A program made the translations under genes and the position numbers. From NCBI RefSeq assembly GCF_010820565.1, contig NZ_JAAIJQ010000064.1:1-34429 (forward strand): a stretch of DNA of 34,429 bases. Reading direction: 5' to 3'. The DNA comes from Thiorhodococcus minor (lineage in GTDB: Bacteria; Pseudomonadota; Gammaproteobacteria; Chromatiales; Chromatiaceae). Below the pieces are notes generated by a model. It saw only the letters and a program-made list of their open reading frames with translations, had not been told where the DNA came from and ran no database searches. Positions within the stretch are counted from its first letter, which is position 1, and every line of letters starts with the position of its first letter. Positions 18,213 through 27,897 of this stretch are shown piece after piece.

Positions 18213-18974
18213 ATGACCGAGCCGTCGCACCCTGGGAAGACGCCTGCCGATCTGACGGCGGGGCACACCGTCCGCCGCTATGACCGGGAGCTGGCCAAGC
18301 TGCGCGGCATCATCCTCACCATGGGGGATCATGTCGTCGAGCAGACCCGGGCCGCCGTCGCCGCTGTGGTGGAGCGCGAGGAGACTCAGGCCTTCAGGGT
18401 GCTCGACCGCGAGCCTCAGGTGGACTACCTCTCCTTGGACGCCGACGAGGAGGCGTTCCGCGTCATCATTCGACACCAGCCGACCGCGGTCGATCTGCGC
18501 ATCGTGCTCGCGCTCTCGAAGATCGCCGCGGAGCTCGAGCGCGCGGGAGACAAGGCCGCGCGCATCGCCCGCCAGGCGCTCGAGCTCGCGCAGCCGGGGC
18601 GGGGCGCCGACCTGCTCGCGGAGGATCTGCAAGTCGTCTTTCGCATCCTCGATGACGAGGTCTGCTGCATGCTCGAGCGCAGTCTCCACGCGGTCAGGGA
18701 CTTCGATGTCGCCCAGGCGGTGGAGATCTTCGAGAGCGAGCCCGAGCTCCAAGACGCGGCCGCCAGCCTGCGCCAGCGCTTCTGCCAGGGCAGTCAGGAC
18801 GGGCTCATCCCGCACCAAAGCGTCTGTCTGCTGACCAGTGCGCACGCCCTCGAGCGCATCGGCAATCACGCCTCCAACATCGCCGAGCAGGTCGTCTATG
18901 TGGCCTTGGGGCAGGACGTGCGCTACCGCAATCGCGAGATCCTCATCGAAACCCTCCGCCATCACGGCTATTGA
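18213..18974 (+). CDS. phoU: Phosphate signalling regulator PhoU
   Basis: A cytoplasmic regulator that joins the Pst transporter to the PhoR sensor kinase and represses the Pho regulon when phosphate is plentiful. The 253-residue protein has the two three-helix PhoU repeats. The first holds DREPQVDYLSLDADEEAFRV and the metal-binding-type EXXXD stretch ELERAGDKAARIAR; the second holds ALERIGNHASNIAEQV. ATG 18213 is preferred to an in-frame TTG at 18192 that would abut the pstB stop. The gene closes the pst operon and repeat R copy 2 starts 8 bases after its stop. Confidence 0.94.
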   Translation: MTEPSHPGKTPADLTAGHTVRRYDRELAKLRGIILTMGDHVVEQTRAAVAAVVEREETQAFRVLDREPQVDYLSLDADEEAFRVIIRHQPTAVDLRIVLALSKIAAELERAGDKAARIARQALELAQPGRGADLLAEDLQVVFRILDDEVCCMLERSLHAVRDFDVAQAVEIFESEPELQDAAASLRQRFCQGSQDGLIPHQSVCLLTSAHALERIGNHASNIAEQVVYVALGQDVRYRNREILIETLRHHGY

Positions 18975-18981
18975 CCTTTAC

Positions 18982-19145
18982 CCTAGAAAGGGCTGTCAGC
19001 TACCAGCAGCCAGCTCAGAGCCTTGTTTCGGAGCTTGCTTTCAGGTCTTCTCCGCGTCACCCAACGGGTGAGCGGCTGGCCGGCCAGAAGATCCGGCAAC
19101 TGTATGATGTTCCTCCGCTGGCCGCTGGCCGCTCCAATCGGGTTT
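18982..19145. repeat. Interspersed repeat R, copy 2
   Basis: About 164 bases homologous to 11080-11262, sharing the CTAGAAA start, the central CTGGCCGGCCAG palindrome and the TCCAAT end. It is shorter at the right end, where the GCTGG heptad run is reduced to CCGCTGGCCGCTGGCCGC. It sits immediately behind phoU, matching copy 1 behind the yhhQ-like gene. It may have replaced or supply the operon's transcription end. No coding potential seen. Confidence 0.75.
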
Positions 19146-19165
19146 ACTCGTGCCCTATTGCCCTT

Positions 19166-19277
19166 AGAAGCTGTCTGGAAAAACGTGTAGGGGCGAATTC
19201 ATTCGCCCAACCGCCGGACCAGGGGCGAATGAATTCGCCCCTACAAATGTCTCGACCATGATTTCCAGACAGCCTCT
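19166..19277. mobile_element. 112-bp palindromic MITE-like element
   Basis: The ends are 16-bp inverted repeats with one mismatch (AGAAGCTGTCTGGAAA against TTTCCAGACAGCCTCT). Inside lies a second, near-perfect palindrome: GTAGGGGCGAATTCATTCG from 19187, returning as CGAATGAATTCGCCCCTAC up to 19244. The GTAGGGGCGAAT core is a dispersed repeat type I recognise from many proteobacterial genomes. TTA flanks both sides if the ends are trimmed by two bases, a possible short target duplication. No transposase is encoded. It lies about 110 bases ahead of the ferritin-like gene. Confidence 0.7.
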
Positions 19278-19384
19278 TATATCCATGGGGGGCTCGGGGC
19301 GAGCTCTGGCCGTGCGACGATTGACAATGCGAGGCCGTGACCTCGCCGCTAACCTAGGCAAACCACACGCTATGGAGAATTCCC

Positions 19385-19672
19385 ATGTCCAACGAGGGCT
19401 ACCACGAGCCAATCGATGAGCTATCCGACGAAACCCGCGACATGCATCGCGCCATCGTCTCCCTGATGGAAGAGCTGGAGGCCGTCGACTGGTACAACCA
19501 GCGGGTCGATGCCTGCAAGGACGACGCGCTCAAGGCCATCCTTGCCCACAACAGGGATGAGGAGAAGGAGCACGCCGCCATGGTCCTGGAATGGATCCGC
19601 CGCAAAGATCCGACCTTCGACAAGGAGCTGAAGGACTATCTCTTCACCGATAAGGAGATCGCGCACCACTGA
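19385..19672 (+). CDS. Encapsulated-ferritin-type protein (EncFtn) without targeting tail
   Basis: A 95-residue two-helix ferritin-like protein closely resembling the Rhodospirillum rubrum encapsulated ferritin. It would form a decameric ring with a ferroxidase site between subunits, oxidising Fe2+. The diagnostic block HRAIVSLMEELEAVDWYNQR (21-40) and AHNRDEEKEHAAM (54-66) are present. By alignment from memory the iron ligands correspond to E30, E60 and H63, with E29/E32 at the entry site and W36 beside it. Classical members continue past the YLFT motif into a linker and an encapsulin-docking peptide. This one stops at KEIAHH, and no encapsulin shell gene is in the window. GGAG at 19374-19377 supports the start, and a strong terminator follows, so it is monocistronic. 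Confidence 0.88.
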   Translation: MSNEGYHEPIDELSDETRDMHRAIVSLMEELEAVDWYNQRVDACKDDALKAILAHNRDEEKEHAAMVLEWIRRKDPTFDKELKDYLFTDKEIAHH

Positions 19673-19690
19673 GCGTCTCGCCTCTCAGTT

Positions 19691-19711
19691 GTCACGCCGA
19701 CTCGGCGTGAC
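19691..19711 (+). other. Hairpin just ahead of the EncFtn terminator
   Basis: GTCACGCCG and CGGCGTGAC form a 9-bp perfect stem with an ACT loop, ending five bases before the main terminator. The two stacked hairpins may together protect or end the short ferritin-like transcript. Confidence 0.55.
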
Positions 19712-19715
19712 GAAA

Positions 19716-19748
19716 AACGACCCAGCCTCGTTGCGAGGCTGGGTCGTT
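19716..19748 (+). terminator. Strong intrinsic terminator of the EncFtn gene
   Basis: AACGACCCAGCCTCG pairs perfectly with CGAGGCTGGGTCGTT, a 15-bp stem with a three-base TTG loop, followed by GTGTTTTG. It starts about 45 bases after the stop codon. With the preceding A-run it could also work on the opposite strand. Confidence 0.85.
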
Positions 19749-19795
19749 GTGTTTTGTGACCTGGCGCCAAGCAGCGTTTGGGTCAGCCGTCTCCC

Positions 19796-19985
19796 GTAGG
19801 CTGGACTTCGCTCTCGAGACTGTGAGAGTCATCCAAGCGCACCGCGAAGATCGCAGATTGGTGTAGGTTGGGCCGACGCAGGAGGCCCAACAATCAAAGC
19901 GTTAGGCTAGCCGCCATGTTGGGCTTCGTACCTCAGCCCAACCTACGCAGAATTTCTTCACAGTCTCTCTCGCTCGTCCACCCTA
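19796..19985 (-). mobile_element. 150-bp element B inside REP-like hairpin A, copy 1
   Basis: The element spans 19817-19966, exactly 150 bp, with perfect 9-bp terminal inverted repeats AGACTGTGA/TCACAGTCT. CTCTCG (CGAGAG on the other strand) stands on both sides, at 19811-19816 and 19967-19972. Outside that are the two arms of hairpin A (TGGACTTCG and CTCGTCCACCCTA). Inside, GTAGGTTGGGC (19863) and GCCCAACCTAC (19936) bracket two smaller hairpins. It differs from copy 2 at one base by eye. No gene is encoded. Confidence 0.85.
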
Positions 19986-20028
19986 ATGGTCTTAGCAGCT
20001 CTGGTAGTGTGGACGTCTAGGTCGGCAG

Positions 20029-20054
20029 GTGTCGGCCTGGATGGAGGCCGACAC
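20029..20054. other. 10-bp stem hairpin downstream of ppk
   Basis: GTGTCGGCCT (20029-20038) pairs perfectly with AGGCCGACAC (20045-20054) around a 6-base loop. It lies between the ppk 3' end and element B copy 1. It could end the minus-strand ppk transcript, but no U-run follows. Confidence 0.5.
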
Positions 20055-20093
20055 TCCCAGCACGCGCGCCGCCGGGCAGCCATGCGATCATGA

Positions 20094-20156
20094 CGCTGGC
20101 GGCTGGCGGCTGGCGGCTGGCGGCTGGCGGCTGGCGGCTGGCGGCTGGCGGCTGGT
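20094..20156. repeat. Heptanucleotide tandem array (GGCTGGC)n
   Basis: Nearly nine 7-bp units in a row: a partial GCTGGC, seven perfect GGCTGGC units and a final GGCTGGT. The array begins four bases past the ppk stop codon on the minus strand. The same heptad motif forms the right end of repeat R at 11221-11247, so the array may be an expanded or remnant end of that element. Perfect units imply recent or ongoing slippage. Confidence 0.9.
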
Positions 20157-20159
20157 CGC

Positions 20160-22388
<2,229 letters not shown>

Positions 22389-22524
22389 GGCGGGTCTCCG
22401 GGCTCCTCCAGACTGGTCGCTGGTTATCTCTAGATTCTAACAACCCGCTGGAAAACACGGATGTCAGTTTTGCGGCACCGCCGCACGCTGGGGCGAAGGC
22501 GGGGTGCGCGGTAGAATGCCGACC

Positions 22525-23256
22525 ATGCGATATGGTGAGCCAGACGACCTTTTCGACCGCCCGGAGGTGCCGGTAAGGCCCTTCGAGTTCGACGCGGATG
22601 TCGCCCGCGTCTTTCCCGACATGGTGCGACGCTCGGTGCCAGGGTACGCCGAGCTGGTGGGGCTCGCCGGCCTGATCGCCCGACGCGTGGCGCGTCCCGG
22701 CACCCAGTGCTACGACCTTGGCTGCTCGCTGGGTGCGGTGACGCGCTCGATCCTGCGTCATACGGCTGCGGATGTGCGCGTCGTCGCGGTGGACAATGCG
22801 CCGGCAATGGTCGATGGGCTGCGTGCCCGTCTGCGCGATGTCGAGGGCGCGGATCGCGTGGAGCCTGTCTGCGCGGATGTCCAGTCCCTGTCGATCGAGC
22901 GGGCCTCCTTGGTCGTCTTGAACCTGACGCTCCAATTCATTCCGCTCGCCGACCGTCTGGCGCTCCTGCGGCGCATCCGCGCCGGCCTGATTCCGGGCGG
23001 TGTCCTCATGCTGGCGGAGAAGGTCGCCGTGCCGACCGAGCAGGAAGGCGCCTTTCTCCAGGTCCTGCACGAGGACTTCAAGCGCGCCAACGGCTACAGC
23101 GAGCTGGCGATCAGCCGCAAGCGCACGGCCTTGGAGCAGGTCCTGGTGCCCGAAACCATCGAGATGCATGAGCAGCGGCTCGCTGAGGCAGGCTTCTCGC
23201 GCCATTGCCGCTGGTTCCAGAGTCTCAACTTCGTCGCCTGGGTGGCATGGACCTAA
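22525..23256 (+). CDS. cmoA: Carboxy-SAM synthase CmoA
   Basis: Makes carboxy-S-adenosylmethionine from SAM and prephenate for wobble-uridine (cmo5U34) tRNA modification. The protein of about 243 residues keeps FPDMVRRSVPGY, the SAM loop YDLGCSLGAVTRS near 63-75, the second pocket VVLNLTLQFIP, and DFKRANGYSELAISRKR towards the end. In-frame starts at 22504 (GTG) and 22516 (ATG) also exist; TAGAAT at 22512-22517 looks like a -10 box, which would leave ATG 22525 nearly leaderless. cmoB overlaps its end by 10 bases. Confidence 0.94.
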   Translation: MRYGEPDDLFDRPEVPVRPFEFDADVARVFPDMVRRSVPGYAELVGLAGLIARRVARPGTQCYDLGCSLGAVTRSILRHTAADVRVVAVDNAPAMVDGLRARLRDVEGADRVEPVCADVQSLSIERASLVVLNLTLQFIPLADRLALLRRIRAGLIPGGVLMLAEKVAVPTEQEGAFLQVLHEDFKRANGYSELAISRKRTALEQVLVPETIEMHEQRLAEAGFSRHCRWFQSLNFVAWVAWT

Positions 23257-24227
23257 GCGCCTTCGCCCCCTTTCTCGACCGCCTCTCGCAGACCCGCCTG
23301 AGCCCCTGGCGAGCCGCGCTGGCCGAGGCGGTCGAGCGGCGCCTCGGGCCAGGTGCGCACGGCGATCTGCCGCGCTGGGAGGCGGCGGTTGCCGCGCTCC
23401 CCGAGCTGCCCGATGGCGAAGTGATGCTGGACCTGGCCTGCGTCGGGACGCGCTCGGACGAGGCCTTGGAGGCAGTCACAGAGACGCGCCTGCGCGATGC
23501 GCTCATGGGGCTGCATCCCTGGCGCAAGGGTCCTTTCTGCCTTCAGGGTCTGCGCATCGAGACCGAGTGGCGCTCCGACCTCAAGTGGGACCGGCTTGCC
23601 GGCGCCATCGCACCCCTGGACGGACGCCTGGTGCTGGATGTCGGCTGCGGCAACGGCTATCACGCCTGGCGCATGCTGGGCGCTAGGGCGGATCTTGTCC
23701 TCGGGATCGATCCCACCCTGGTCTTCGTGGTCCAGTTCCAGGCGATCAACCGCTATGCGCGCCGCGATGCCCTGAGCGTCCTGCCGCTCGGAATCCAGGA
23801 CTTGCCCGCGGATCTGACCGGTCTGGATACCGTCTTCTCCATGGGCGTGCTCTACCACAGACGCTCGCCCATGGATCATCTGGCGGAGCTCCATCGGCTC
23901 CTGCGTCCAGGCGGCGAGCTGGTCCTCGAGACCCTGGTCCTGGAAGGCCGCGGGCATCAGGCCTTGGTGCCGCCCGGCCGTTACGCCAGGATGCGCAACG
24001 TCTGGTTCATTCCCAGCGTGGATGCGCTCGCGGTCTGGCTAGGGCGCTGCGGCTTCAAGGGCGTCGAGGTCGTCGACGTGACGCGGACGGGCGCACAAGA
24101 GCAGCGCGCGACGGACTGGATGCGCTTCCAGTCGCTCCCGGATCATCTGGACCCACAAGACCCGAGTCGTACCGTCGAGGGGCATCCTGCGCCGACACGC
24201 GCCATCCTGATCGCCACCAAACCTTGA
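23247..24227 (+). CDS. cmoB: tRNA U34 carboxymethyltransferase CmoB
   Basis: Transfers the carboxymethyl group from carboxy-SAM, the CmoA product, to 5-hydroxyuridine-34 of tRNA. The 326-residue protein matches the E. coli length. An N-terminal domain includes HPWRKGPFCLQGLRIETEWRSD. It is followed by the methyltransferase loop LDVGCGNGYHAWRML near 130 and the conserved FSMGVLYHRRSPMDHL and YARMRNVWFIPS blocks. ATG 23247 overlaps the cmoA stop, so the two are translationally coupled. Confidence 0.95.
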   Translation: MDLSAFAPFLDRLSQTRLSPWRAALAEAVERRLGPGAHGDLPRWEAAVAALPELPDGEVMLDLACVGTRSDEALEAVTETRLRDALMGLHPWRKGPFCLQGLRIETEWRSDLKWDRLAGAIAPLDGRLVLDVGCGNGYHAWRMLGARADLVLGIDPTLVFVVQFQAINRYARRDALSVLPLGIQDLPADLTGLDTVFSMGVLYHRRSPMDHLAELHRLLRPGGELVLETLVLEGRGHQALVPPGRYARMRNVWFIPSVDALAVWLGRCGFKGVEVVDVTRTGAQEQRATDWMRFQSLPDHLDPQDPSRTVEGHPAPTRAILIATKP

Positions 24228-24236
24228 GCTGTTCCC

Positions 24237-24839
24237 ATGAATGGAGTTGTCGAGAGCTTGAAGCGCAAGGAAAAGGTCGAAGAAGACCTCTACTTCGCAA
24301 AACGGGATCGGGAGCTGCTGCAGGCGATGCATCGCCAGCAGGTCAGGCCGCTGGCCGGCGAGCCGGTCGTCATCGTCTCCGGAGGCCAGACCGGGGTGGA
24401 CCGCGCCGCGCTCGACGCCGCCATGGCTCTGGGTCTTCCCGTCGGCGGCTGGTGTCCGAAGGGCAGGTGCGCCGAAGACGGACCCATCGCGCCCCAGTAT
24501 CCGCTGCGCGAGACGCCCAGCCGAGACTATGCCGAGCGGACGGCTTGGAACGTCCGCGACGCCGACGCCACCCTCATCCTCTACCGCAACGCGCTCAGCG
24601 GCGGGAGCTTGCTCACCGCCAAGCTCGCGCGCCGCGCGGGCAGGCCTTTGCTCGTGCGCGATCTTAGTGAGGGATTCGATGCGACATCCGCCGCGCGCTG
24701 GCTGACGACCAACCAGGTGCGGGTCCTCAATTGCGCTGGCCCGCGCGAGTCGGGTGCCTCGGGAATCTACGCGCAGGCCCTGGAGGGCTTGAAAGGGCTC
24801 TTCGCCCTGTGGGCGGAGCGCGCGAAGCTCTTGTCTTGA
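24237..24839 (+). CDS. YpsA-like SLOG-family protein (putative molybdenum carrier type)
   Basis: A 200-residue cytoplasmic protein. Residues 44-180 match the cpYpsA/'putative molybdenum carrier' group of the SLOG superfamily, Rossmann-like proteins that bind nucleotide-type ligands. Signature parts are VSGGQTGVDRAALDAA (47-62), GWCPKGRCAEDG (71-82) and the later DADATLIL. Family members usually start close to the SGGQTGVD motif. Here about 42 charged residues come first (KRKEKVEEDLYFAKRDREL), which looks like a separate helical module. It begins 9 bases after cmoB and is probably in that operon. The molybdenum link in the family name is weakly founded; function unknown. Confidence 0.8.
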   Translation: MNGVVESLKRKEKVEEDLYFAKRDRELLQAMHRQQVRPLAGEPVVIVSGGQTGVDRAALDAAMALGLPVGGWCPKGRCAEDGPIAPQYPLRETPSRDYAERTAWNVRDADATLILYRNALSGGSLLTAKLARRAGRPLLVRDLSEGFDATSAARWLTTNQVRVLNCAGPRESGASGIYAQALEGLKGLFALWAERAKLLS

Positions 24840-24943
24840 ACGGGGTGAGACGCGGCCCACAAGGGCTCAAGATGATGGTGAAGCGCCAGGTCGTCGGTAT
24901 CTGATGCGCCTGGCCTGGTCGAGGCTGCTCGCAAACCGCTGAG

Positions 24944-25001
24944 TCGCCCGCAAGCGGGCTCCTACGCGAGCCTTGATGCCGTCGTAAACCACTTGCGGGC
25001 G
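24944..25001. repeat. GTAG-type REP pair
   Basis: On the minus strand, 24965-24944 reads GTAGGAGCCCGCTTGCGGGCGA: the GTAG head plus imperfect palindrome of REP sequences, with GCCCGC/GCGGGC stem arms at 24946-24951 and 24954-24959. CTTGCGGGCGA at 24991-25001 is the inverted partner of 24944-24954, as in a BIME. No RAYT transposase gene is in the window. The rest of the gap between the YpsA-like and FUN14 genes shows nothing else. Confidence 0.7.
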
Positions 25002-25058
25002 AGCCGTGCCGAAATGCGCATGACTCGGCGGAGACTGGCGAGATTGCCCCTGGGTGCG

Positions 25059-25517
25059 CTAGAGCTTCAGCCCAACCGCCAGTCCCGCGAAGAAGGATGC
25101 GGCACTGGTCAGATTGTCGCCGACGTAGCCGAAGAAGCTCCCGGCCGCCGCGCCCAGCCAGCTGGCCATACCGTCGTAGTGCACTTCCATCCCTCCCCAG
25201 TTCACATCGATCACGCCCGCGAGCTGCAGCCCGAAGAGCGCGAGCAGGGTCAGGCCGACCACAAAGAGCGCGATCTTGAAGGCGATCTTGAGCGCGAATC
25301 CCATCGCCAGGCCGACCATGAAGGAAAAGCCGAGCTTGAGGAAGAAGTAGTCGCTGAAGAGCGCGCCGCCATCCGTCGGCGTGTCAGCCCCGCCCGGGTA
25401 GGGTGCCGGCTGGGCCAGGACGCGCGTTGTCCCCAAGCCCACGAGGGCCGCCGAGACGCGGGCGAGCGGTGAGCCGAAGCGTCGATGTGTCCGAGTGGGA
25501 GACCTGAGATCAGGCAT
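25059..25517 (-). CDS. FUN14-domain membrane protein
   Basis: A small inner-membrane protein of 152 residues. The conserved FUN14 block occupies the last 90: LKLGFSFMVGLAMGFALK, a hydrophobic helix, LFGLQLAGVIDVNW, WLGAAAGSFF and the final SFFAGLAVGLKL. This domain is known from mitochondrial FUNDC1 and occurs in many bacteria without a defined role. The first 40 residues may act as a membrane-targeting or signal segment. A longer start at 25577 is open but lacks a ribosome site, while GAGGG about 10 bases before 25517 supports the chosen start. Not obviously in an operon. Confidence 0.83.
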   Translation of the reverse strand: MPDLRSPTRTHRRFGSPLARVSAALVGLGTTRVLAQPAPYPGGADTPTDGGALFSDYFFLKLGFSFMVGLAMGFALKIAFKIALFVVGLTLLALFGLQLAGVIDVNWGGMEVHYDGMASWLGAAAGSFFGYVGDNLTSAASFFAGLAVGLKL

Positions 25518-25971
25518 CTGCGTAAGTCCCTCGAGTGAGTCGATACCCAGGGTGCCAGGAAAGCATGCCCCTGTCATGGGTGCCGGGCCGGCCGGTCGTT
25601 GGTGGCTGCGCGATGCATGCTTTTGTCCACCCGAGACTCTGGGTGCGCCGTCGTGCTCAGTCGTACCCGATCGTCGAGCGGGTCATCGTTGGTCTTAATC
25701 TTGCTTAAGTCGCTTTCGTGCGCGCCCGGATGACAGGTGGCGAGCCTTTCAGGGGCTGTGCTGCCCCTGCTCGCGGCGCTAAGTCATTACAGGGCTTATG
25801 GTCTTTGTCCGCCGCGCGCGCAAATGACGATGTCGTCGATGCCGGGCTGGGTTTGTCGCAAACACGACAGTGCGTCGTGTCAGCACCCAAGCCGGCGGCT
25901 CCAATCTTTGGCGGCACTGATTACGACGACGGCCATGATGACCATTTCGATACCTTGGAGATTCATCAGCA
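25518..25971. other. Gene-free region with small hairpins
   Basis: About 450 bases with no gene I would defend. Perfect hairpins are CAGGGGC/GCCCCTG at 25750-25769 and ACACGAC/GTCGTGT at 25862-25880. A weaker CTTAA/TTAAG hairpin lies near 25693-25708. One may end transcripts; the region should also carry the promoter of the gene at 25972. Confidence 0.4.
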
Positions 25972-26535
25972 ATGTTGCTCGATCAATACGAGAAAGAAGA
26001 ACGCTTCTGGCTGAAGTCGGTGCTCGGCGCCACCAGCACAGATGGACTGCACGCATTCCGTGGCGAGTTCGTCGTCCTTGAGGGCGAGCTGAAGGCCAGT
26101 GCCGGTAAGCGCACGCCGCCAAAGGCCCTGATCAAGCAGGCAGTCATCCTGGCCGATGCCGACAAGCTGCGCATGGTCGCGGGCAACTTCGAGAGCGTCG
26201 ACGAGCTTCCCGAGTTCGTCGCCCGCTTCAAGGACGAGCTGGCGGACGACTGCGTGCTGGTGCTCTATATCGACAACTTGGCCGAGAGCTGCCAAGTCGA
26301 TATCGAGGGCAGCCACTATGTGCTGATCGAATTCCGCGAGGGCATGGTCTGGAACGAGCTGACCGAGGCCTTCTATGTGGAGAAGGCGGACCTGAAGGGG
26401 ATGTCGGCGGAGGACAAGGTCGCGGTCGTCTATCAGGCGAGCAAGGACTTCAAGCCCAACTACCCGACCAAGACGTTGGAAGAGGTCTTGGCCACCAAGA
26501 CCAACGCCAAGCGCGAGGCGTGGGGCGCGGTCTGA
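25972..26535 (+). CDS. Conserved-looking soluble protein, unknown function
   Basis: A 187-residue acidic protein without signal peptide or membrane segment, so cytoplasmic. I recognise no domain. Regular alternation (QAVILADADKLRMVAG, DDCVLVLYIDNLAESCQVD, HYVLIEFREGMVWNEL) suggests an alpha/beta fold. The C-terminus (DFKPNYPTKTLEEVLATKTNAKREAWGAV) is lysine-rich. GGAG about 11 bases before the ATG and host-like codon use support a real gene. It stands alone, facing the MFS gene across a terminator. Confidence 0.65.
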   Translation: MLLDQYEKEERFWLKSVLGATSTDGLHAFRGEFVVLEGELKASAGKRTPPKALIKQAVILADADKLRMVAGNFESVDELPEFVARFKDELADDCVLVLYIDNLAESCQVDIEGSHYVLIEFREGMVWNELTEAFYVEKADLKGMSAEDKVAVVYQASKDFKPNYPTKTLEEVLATKTNAKREAWGAV

Positions 26536-26551
26536 GGCCCTGTCCATCCGA

Positions 26552-26574
26552 GCGGCTGCCGGTCTGGCAGCCGC
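26552..26574. terminator. Bidirectional terminator hairpin
   Basis: GCGGCTGCC and GGCAGCCGC form a perfect 9-bp stem with a 5-base loop, 17 bases after the stop of the gene at 25972 and between convergent genes. There is no clear U-run, so efficiency is uncertain. Confidence 0.55.
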
Positions 26575-26639
26575 CTCTCGCCGAAGGCCGGCCGAGCGTA
26601 GGGGCGCCTGCCCCAATGGGCTGGCCGTCGCGCCTTGAA

Positions 26640-27845
26640 TCAATCGCCTCCGGATCCTTTGGACGCACGACTCAAGTAGCCGTAGACCAGCAGCATGAGC
26701 GTGCCCCCGGCAAGCCAGGACAGGGTTGGCCAAAGCGGCACCCACTGGGTGAGCGCCGGCGTCTCCAGCCAGCCCGTCATGTTGAGCCCGATCCGCAGGA
26801 AGGCGGCCGCCGCGAGCGCGGCGAACAGCAGCCCCATATAGGTCCCCGCCCGACCGCCTCGGCCGGACGCCGCAGCCATCCCGAAGGCGCTTGGCAGGAC
26901 GAGTCCCCACCCAATGCCCGCGACCCCATAGCCGGAGATCGCCGCCTCGATCCCAGGCAGCAGCGTCACCCCGATGCCGGCCGCTCCCACCAGACACCCG
27001 GTCAAGAAGAGGCGTGGCGGACCCCAGTGCTTCGCCAGGCGAGGTCCGGCGAAGACGATGAAGCTGAAGCTCACCCAGAAGACAGGCAGCAGCCAGGGAA
27101 GCCAGGTGGCATCCGAGTCGCGGAGGTAGCGCGGAGCGGCGTTGACGAAGGTGGCGATCTGAACCGCGAGCGCAACGAGCAGGACGGCCGGCAGCCAGCC
27201 AGGCGCCGGAACGGCGCGAGCAGCGGGCTGGGGCTTCGGCGCGCTCGGGGAGCCATAACCACGCTCGGCCAGGATCAGTCCCCCGGCGGTCAGGAGCAGT
27301 GCCAGGCTCGCCAGCAGGAACGGCAGCCTTGGGTCCAGCGTCTTGAGCAGGGCGCCCAGGTAGGGAGAGGCCGCGGCCGCGAGCCCCATCCCAAGCAGCG
27401 CCAGCCCGGCCAGCTTGGGCACCTCCGGCTGCGGAGCATGTCTGGCCAAGAGTGCGAAGAGCGGCGAGCGCAGCGCCGCGGAGCTAACCGCCCAGACCGC
27501 GATCAGAAGGAGGAAGATCAGGGGGCTCGCGCCCAGCCCGGGGACAAACGGCAGTGCGGCGAAGGCGATGCAGGAGACCGCCGCGGCCGCCGCTACCCCG
27601 TACCCAATGCGGGCGTAGAGGCGAAAGGCGCGATCGGCCATAAAGCCGGCCAAGACGTCGAAACAGGCGAAGAGCACCTGATCCGCGAGCAGCACCCAGG
27701 GCGTCCAGCCCTTGTCGATGCCGACCGACGCGAGCAGCTCCGGCAGGTAGATGGCGTACACCGTCCACGTCAGCAACAGAAAGAACTGGACGATGCCCAA
27801 GTAGAGGGCCAATCCGCCGGGCTTGCGGCTGTGCTGCTCGGGCAT
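26640..27845 (-). CDS. MFS transporter
   Basis: A 401-residue inner-membrane protein with about 12 hydrophobic segments in two halves, joined by a cytoplasmic loop near 200-215 (GYGSPSAPKPQPAARA). The loop after helices 2-3 (AGFMADRAFRLYARIGYG, about 67-84) fits the GxxxDRxGRR-like MFS signature. The substrate cannot be told. The C-terminus is short and polar. It is monocistronic, converging with the gene at 25972 and leaving the repeat-rich region 27846-28960 upstream. Confidence 0.8.
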   Translation of the reverse strand: MPEQHSRKPGGLALYLGIVQFFLLLTWTVYAIYLPELLASVGIDKGWTPWVLLADQVLFACFDVLAGFMADRAFRLYARIGYGVAAAAAVSCIAFAALPFVPGLGASPLIFLLLIAVWAVSSAALRSPLFALLARHAPQPEVPKLAGLALLGMGLAAAASPYLGALLKTLDPRLPFLLASLALLLTAGGLILAERGYGSPSAPKPQPAARAVPAPGWLPAVLLVALAVQIATFVNAAPRYLRDSDATWLPWLLPVFWVSFSFIVFAGPRLAKHWGPPRLFLTGCLVGAAGIGVTLLPGIEAAISGYGVAGIGWGLVLPSAFGMAAASGRGGRAGTYMGLLFAALAAAAFLRIGLNMTGWLETPALTQWVPLWPTLSWLAGGTLMLLVYGYLSRASKGSGGD

Positions 27846-27897
27846 ATGAAAAGTCCATCCGGATCAGGTTAGGTGATTTCCGGGAAACAGATTCCCC

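Noticed and set aside
16698-18965. A 755-codon minus-strand open frame across pstA, pstB and phoU
   Set aside because: It runs antisense through three well-supported genes and has no recognisable domain.
20094-20156. CRISPR-like array
   Set aside because: Units are 7 bp with no spacers; this is a simple tandem repeat.
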